Positions 60,388 to 64,000 of a stretch of 64,000 nucleotides of DNA are shown piece after piece. The notes below the pieces were generated by a model that ran no database searches, was not told the DNA's origin, and worked only from the letters and a program-made list of their open reading frames with translations. Where the stretch lies: positions 310,001 to 374,000 of the forward strand of contig NZ_RCUY01000005.1 in assembly GCF_003667575.1 (NCBI RefSeq), read 5' to 3'. The translations under genes and the position numbers were made by a program. Source of the DNA: Mycetocola lacteus (GTDB lineage: Bacteria > Actinomycetota > Actinomycetes > Actinomycetales > Microbacteriaceae). How positions within the stretch are numbered: the stretch's first letter is position 1; each line of letters begins with the position of its first letter.

Positions 60388-60465
60388 AGGCAGAACCCTG
60401 CCTGTTTGGACGCTCACCAAAGCTTGCGCACGGTGTTGACTCTGATTGCTGGCCGATTCGGCCAG
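60388..60465. promoter_or_regulatory. Two palindromes in the divergent XRE/ABM region
   Basis: AGGCAG-AACC-CTGCCT (60388-60403) and CTGGCCG-ATT-CGGCCAG (60449-60465) lie between the divergent genes; TTGACT (60436-60441) is a possible -35 just before the second. They are candidate operators for the XRE/MmyB regulator. Confidence 0.5.
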
Positions 60466-60499
60466 ACACACAACAGACACATTCCCACAAGGAGATCCC

Positions 60500-60793
60500 A
60501 TGTACCACGTCGCCGTCTACTTCGATGTTCAGCCCGAGCGCCGCCAGGACTTCATCAACGCAGCCATCAAGGATGGCCGCGATTCCGGTGCCAACGAGCC
60601 CGGAACCCTGCGCTTCGAACTGATCCAGGACGAGACCAACGAAAACCGCTTCTACCTCAACGAGGGCTATGAGAGTGCCGAAGCATTCGACATTCACGCC
60701 AATGGCCAGTATTTCGCCGAGTTCTTCGCCGAGATCGGTTCCTATGTTGAGGGTCCGACCTGGCTGCTGCGCGGCAACCGCGTCGAAGCCTAA
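60500..60793 (+). CDS. ABM-domain quinol monooxygenase-like protein 1
   Basis: A 97-residue antibiotic-biosynthesis-monooxygenase (ABM) fold, related to YgiN (YHVAVYFDVQPERRQDFINAAIKD; LRFELIQDETNENRFYLNEGYES). AAGGAGATCCC precedes ATG 60500. It is the first gene of the divergent operon, followed by a second ABM gene. Confidence 0.87.
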   Translation: MYHVAVYFDVQPERRQDFINAAIKDGRDSGANEPGTLRFELIQDETNENRFYLNEGYESAEAFDIHANGQYFAEFFAEIGSYVEGPTWLLRGNRVEA

Positions 60794-60828
60794 CCAATTC
60801 CGCCTCGGCTCTACCCGAAGGACCCCGA

Positions 60829-61140
60829 ATGACACAACAAGATTCACTGGTACTGGTGGCCGCGTTCCAGGCCAAGGCCGGATACGAGGATCGGCTCCGG
60901 GAGGCTCTGACCAACATGGTTGAGCCCTCCCTGGCCGAGGCCGGCTGCCTCGGCTACCGGCCGCTCTCGGACCCGGCCGTTCCCGGCGCAATGATCTGCC
61001 TCGAGGAGTGGGCCGACGCCGCGGCGCTGGAGTTCCACTTCCAGACCCCGCACTTCATCGAGGTTGCGAAGGTTCTCGACGAGATCCTGGCGGTTCCCTT
61101 TGCCCTGCGCCGGCTGAGCGAACTACCCGAAGCCGCCTAA
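60829..61140 (+). CDS. ABM-domain monooxygenase-like protein 2
   Basis: A 103-residue ABM-fold protein (LVLVAAFQAKAGYEDRLREAL; ICLEEWADAAALEFHFQTPHF). It is 35 bases after the first ABM gene; the two are only weakly alike and may form a heterodimer. GAAGGACCCCGA precedes the ATG. Confidence 0.87.
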   Translation: MTQQDSLVLVAAFQAKAGYEDRLREALTNMVEPSLAEAGCLGYRPLSDPAVPGAMICLEEWADAAALEFHFQTPHFIEVAKVLDEILAVPFALRRLSELPEAA

Positions 61141-61189
61141 ACCACCGCGCACCCACGCGGTATCCCCTTCCCTTATTGAAAGGTGTCCT

Positions 61190-62242
61190 ATGACTTCCAC
61201 CCTTGCGCTGAGCGCCGCTACCCCCGGCGCGGCCTTTGAAAAGGTCACGATTCAACGACGTGATCTGCGCCCCGACGATGTCCAAATCGAGGTGAAGTAC
61301 GCGGGAATCTGCCACTCCGATATCCACCAAGTAAACGAAGACTGGGGGCCCGCGATCTTCCCGATGGTTCCCGGACACGAGATCACCGGCGTGGTCAGTG
61401 CGGTGGGATCCGAGGTGACCACCTTTGCGGTGGGTGACCGTGTGGGAGTGGGCTGCTATGTCGACTCCTGCGGTACCTGCGAGATCTGCCTCCGCGGCGA
61501 CGAGCAGATGTGTCTCAACGGCCCCGTGGCCACCTACAACGGTCGCGAATACGACGGGACCCCCACCGCCGGCGGATACAGCAAGAGCATCGTGATCAAG
61601 GACCACTTTGTGATGTCCGTCCCCGACGGCATGGACCTCGCCGCGGCTTCCCCGCTGCTGTGCGCGGGAATGACCGTCTACGCACCGCTGGTACGGTTCG
61701 GTGCCGCCGCGGGCAAAAACATCGCGATCATTGGACTCGGAGGCCTGGGACACGTGGCCGTGAAGATCGCCCACGCGATGGGTGCCACGGTGACCCTGCT
61801 CAGCCACTCCCCGCGCAAGGAGCAGGACGCCCTGGCCTTCGGTGCCGACCACTATGTGGTCACCAGCGACCCGGAGAACCTGCGCGCGCTGAACGGCACG
61901 TTCGATTTTGTCCTCAACACCGTTTCGGCGGATATCGAACTGGACGCCTACCTGGAAACCCTCAAGATCGACGGCGCGTTCATCAACGTGGGGTTCCCGG
62001 CCAAGCCGTATCAGTTCCACGCCGGATCGATTGTGATGCATCAGCGTGCAATCGTCGGTTCCAACTTCGGCGGCCCGGCCGCGACCCAGGAGATGCTCAA
62101 CTTCTGCGCCGAACACAACATTGCCGCGGAGATCGAGCTGGTGGATGCCGGCGAAATCGCCGCCGCCTATGAGCGCGTCGCTAACAGCACCGTGCGCTAT
62201 CGCGCGGTGATCGACATCGCCGGCACCCTGCTGGACAACTAA
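61190..62242 (+). CDS. Zinc-dependent NAD(P) alcohol dehydrogenase
   Basis: A 350-residue YahK/cinnamyl-alcohol-dehydrogenase-like enzyme. Catalytic zinc ligands are in AGICHSDIH and PGHEITG; the structural zinc site is seen as CGTCEICLRGDEQMC; the Rossmann loop is GLGGLGHVAVKIA. Such enzymes reduce aldehydes with NADPH. GAAAGGTG precedes the ATG. Confidence 0.93.
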   Translation: MTSTLALSAATPGAAFEKVTIQRRDLRPDDVQIEVKYAGICHSDIHQVNEDWGPAIFPMVPGHEITGVVSAVGSEVTTFAVGDRVGVGCYVDSCGTCEICLRGDEQMCLNGPVATYNGREYDGTPTAGGYSKSIVIKDHFVMSVPDGMDLAAASPLLCAGMTVYAPLVRFGAAAGKNIAIIGLGGLGHVAVKIAHAMGATVTLLSHSPRKEQDALAFGADHYVVTSDPENLRALNGTFDFVLNTVSADIELDAYLETLKIDGAFINVGFPAKPYQFHAGSIVMHQRAIVGSNFGGPAATQEMLNFCAEHNIAAEIELVDAGEIAAAYERVANSTVRYRAVIDIAGTLLDN

Positions 62243-62266
62243 TTACCCCTCACACAGGAGAAAACC

Positions 62267-63244
<978 letters not shown>

Positions 63245-63345
63245 TTCACCCGCCCTGTGCCCGGACTCTCGTAGTCTGGGCACAGGGTTGTGCGGCCTGT
63301 TCGCAGGTTCACACTGTTTTACATCACAAGAAAGAGGAGTGGTTA

Positions 63346-64000
63346 TGACATCACAACGCACGGCCATCGTTACCGGCGGCTCCCGCGGCATCGGTCGGGC
63401 GGTGGCCGAACGGCTCGCCGCCGACGGCCAATCAGTTGCAATTCTCTATGCGGGGAACTCCGCGGCCGCCACCGAAACACTGAACGCGATCGAGGCGGCC
63501 GGTGGCACGGCCATCGGGATTCAGACCGACATCGCCGATGAAACCCAGGTTCGGGCGGCATACGACCAGGTGGAACGCGAATTTGGTGGGGTCGATGTGG
63601 TGGTCAACGCCGCGGGCATCATGATCCTGGGGCCGATTGCCGAGTTCGATCTGGACGATCTGGACCGGATGCACCGCACCAACATTCGCGGCACCTTCGT
63701 GATGGATCAGGAGGCAGCCAAGCGTGTCCGTAACGGCGGCGCGATCATCAACTTCTCCACGTCGGTGAAGAAGCTGGGTCTGCCCGGTTACGCCGCCTAT
63801 GCCGCCTCCAAGGGGGCGGTGGATGCGATCAGCTCCGTCCTGGCTAAGGAGCTGCGCGGACGCGACATTACGGTCAACGCGGTCGCTCCCGGTCCGACCG
63901 CCACGGCACTCTTCCTCGAGGGGAAGGATCCGGAAGCCATCGAGCGGATGTCCAAAATGAACCCGCTGGAACGTCTGGGAACCCCCGAAGACATCGCCGA
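63346..64000 (+). CDS. SDR-family oxidoreductase (partial, cut by window end)
   Basis: The first 218 residues of an SDR: cofactor loop TGGSRGIGRAVAE, NAAGI, Ser in INFSTSVKK and Tyr-x3-Lys in YAAYAASKGAV; the C-terminal about 25 residues lie beyond the edge. AAAGAGGAG precedes ATG 63346. A 101-base gap separates it from the aldo/keto reductase; it could belong to the same operon. Confidence 0.93.

Overview
This window comes from a high-GC actinobacterium, most likely a member of the Microbacteriaceae. Supporting signs are GC-rich codon use, a CsoR-type copper operon, a DtxR/IdeR-type iron box, a sortase substrate, the actinophage style of the tail genes, and several genes whose -10 element sits only six bases before the ATG. 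The family assignment is inferred from gene style; no rRNA or other marker is present. No tRNA, rRNA, CRISPR array, insertion sequence, integrase or replication origin was recognised.

Layout. 1-713: end of a probable antitoxin gene and a PIN-domain toxin. 724-3883: copper operon copZ-copA-csoR with two CsoR-like operators. 3905-6570: UvrA2/DrrC-like ABC protein coupled to a 55-residue ORF. 6844-8403: LPXTG surface protein. 8561-20118: a saccharide cluster. A six-gene minus-strand operon (binding protein, two permeases, one fused to an ATPase, a second ATPase, a GH20 hexosaminidase and a ROK kinase) is bracketed by two similar TetR regulators, the second translationally coupled to a GH3 glucosidase. 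20346-21326: orphan binding protein. 21334-24383: arsenic genes (arsB, arsR, arsC) and an SDR.

24397-36103 is the most unusual part: an intact siphovirus tail module with lysis genes and no terminase, portal, capsid, integrase or replication genes. It contains neck proteins, tail terminator, major tail protein, a G/GT frameshift pair, tape measure, baseplate, a candidate receptor-binding protein, holin and endolysin. A divergent HTH repressor plus HEXXH ImmA-like protease control it, through promoters that share a TTGC-box. A third such promoter lies directly behind a Cys-rich protein gene and is followed at once by an intrinsic terminator and an array of hairpins, an arrangement like the phage Q/pR'/tR' antitermination switch. 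I read this as a domesticated, inducible phage-tail particle (F-type tailocin candidate).

36100-39500: TetR, CHY zinc finger, an atypical thiolase and a short acyl-CoA synthetase. 39542-43242: DUF4395 protein, thioredoxin, fatty-acid desaturase, RtcB. 43380-44262: DUF3800 gene broken at a T8 run. 44456-49994: ArfB, a ferric-siderophore ABC importer with an iron box, and an AraC regulator. 50096-53294: small proteins and an AbiE toxin-antitoxin pair. 53492-56837: aldo/keto reductase, amino-acid permease and nitrilase-family amidase. 57078-64000: a redox/electrophile response region with MerR-SDR-NTF2, NIPSNAP, an XRE/MmyB regulator, two ABM monooxygenases, alcohol dehydrogenase, aldo/keto reductase and an SDR cut by the window end.
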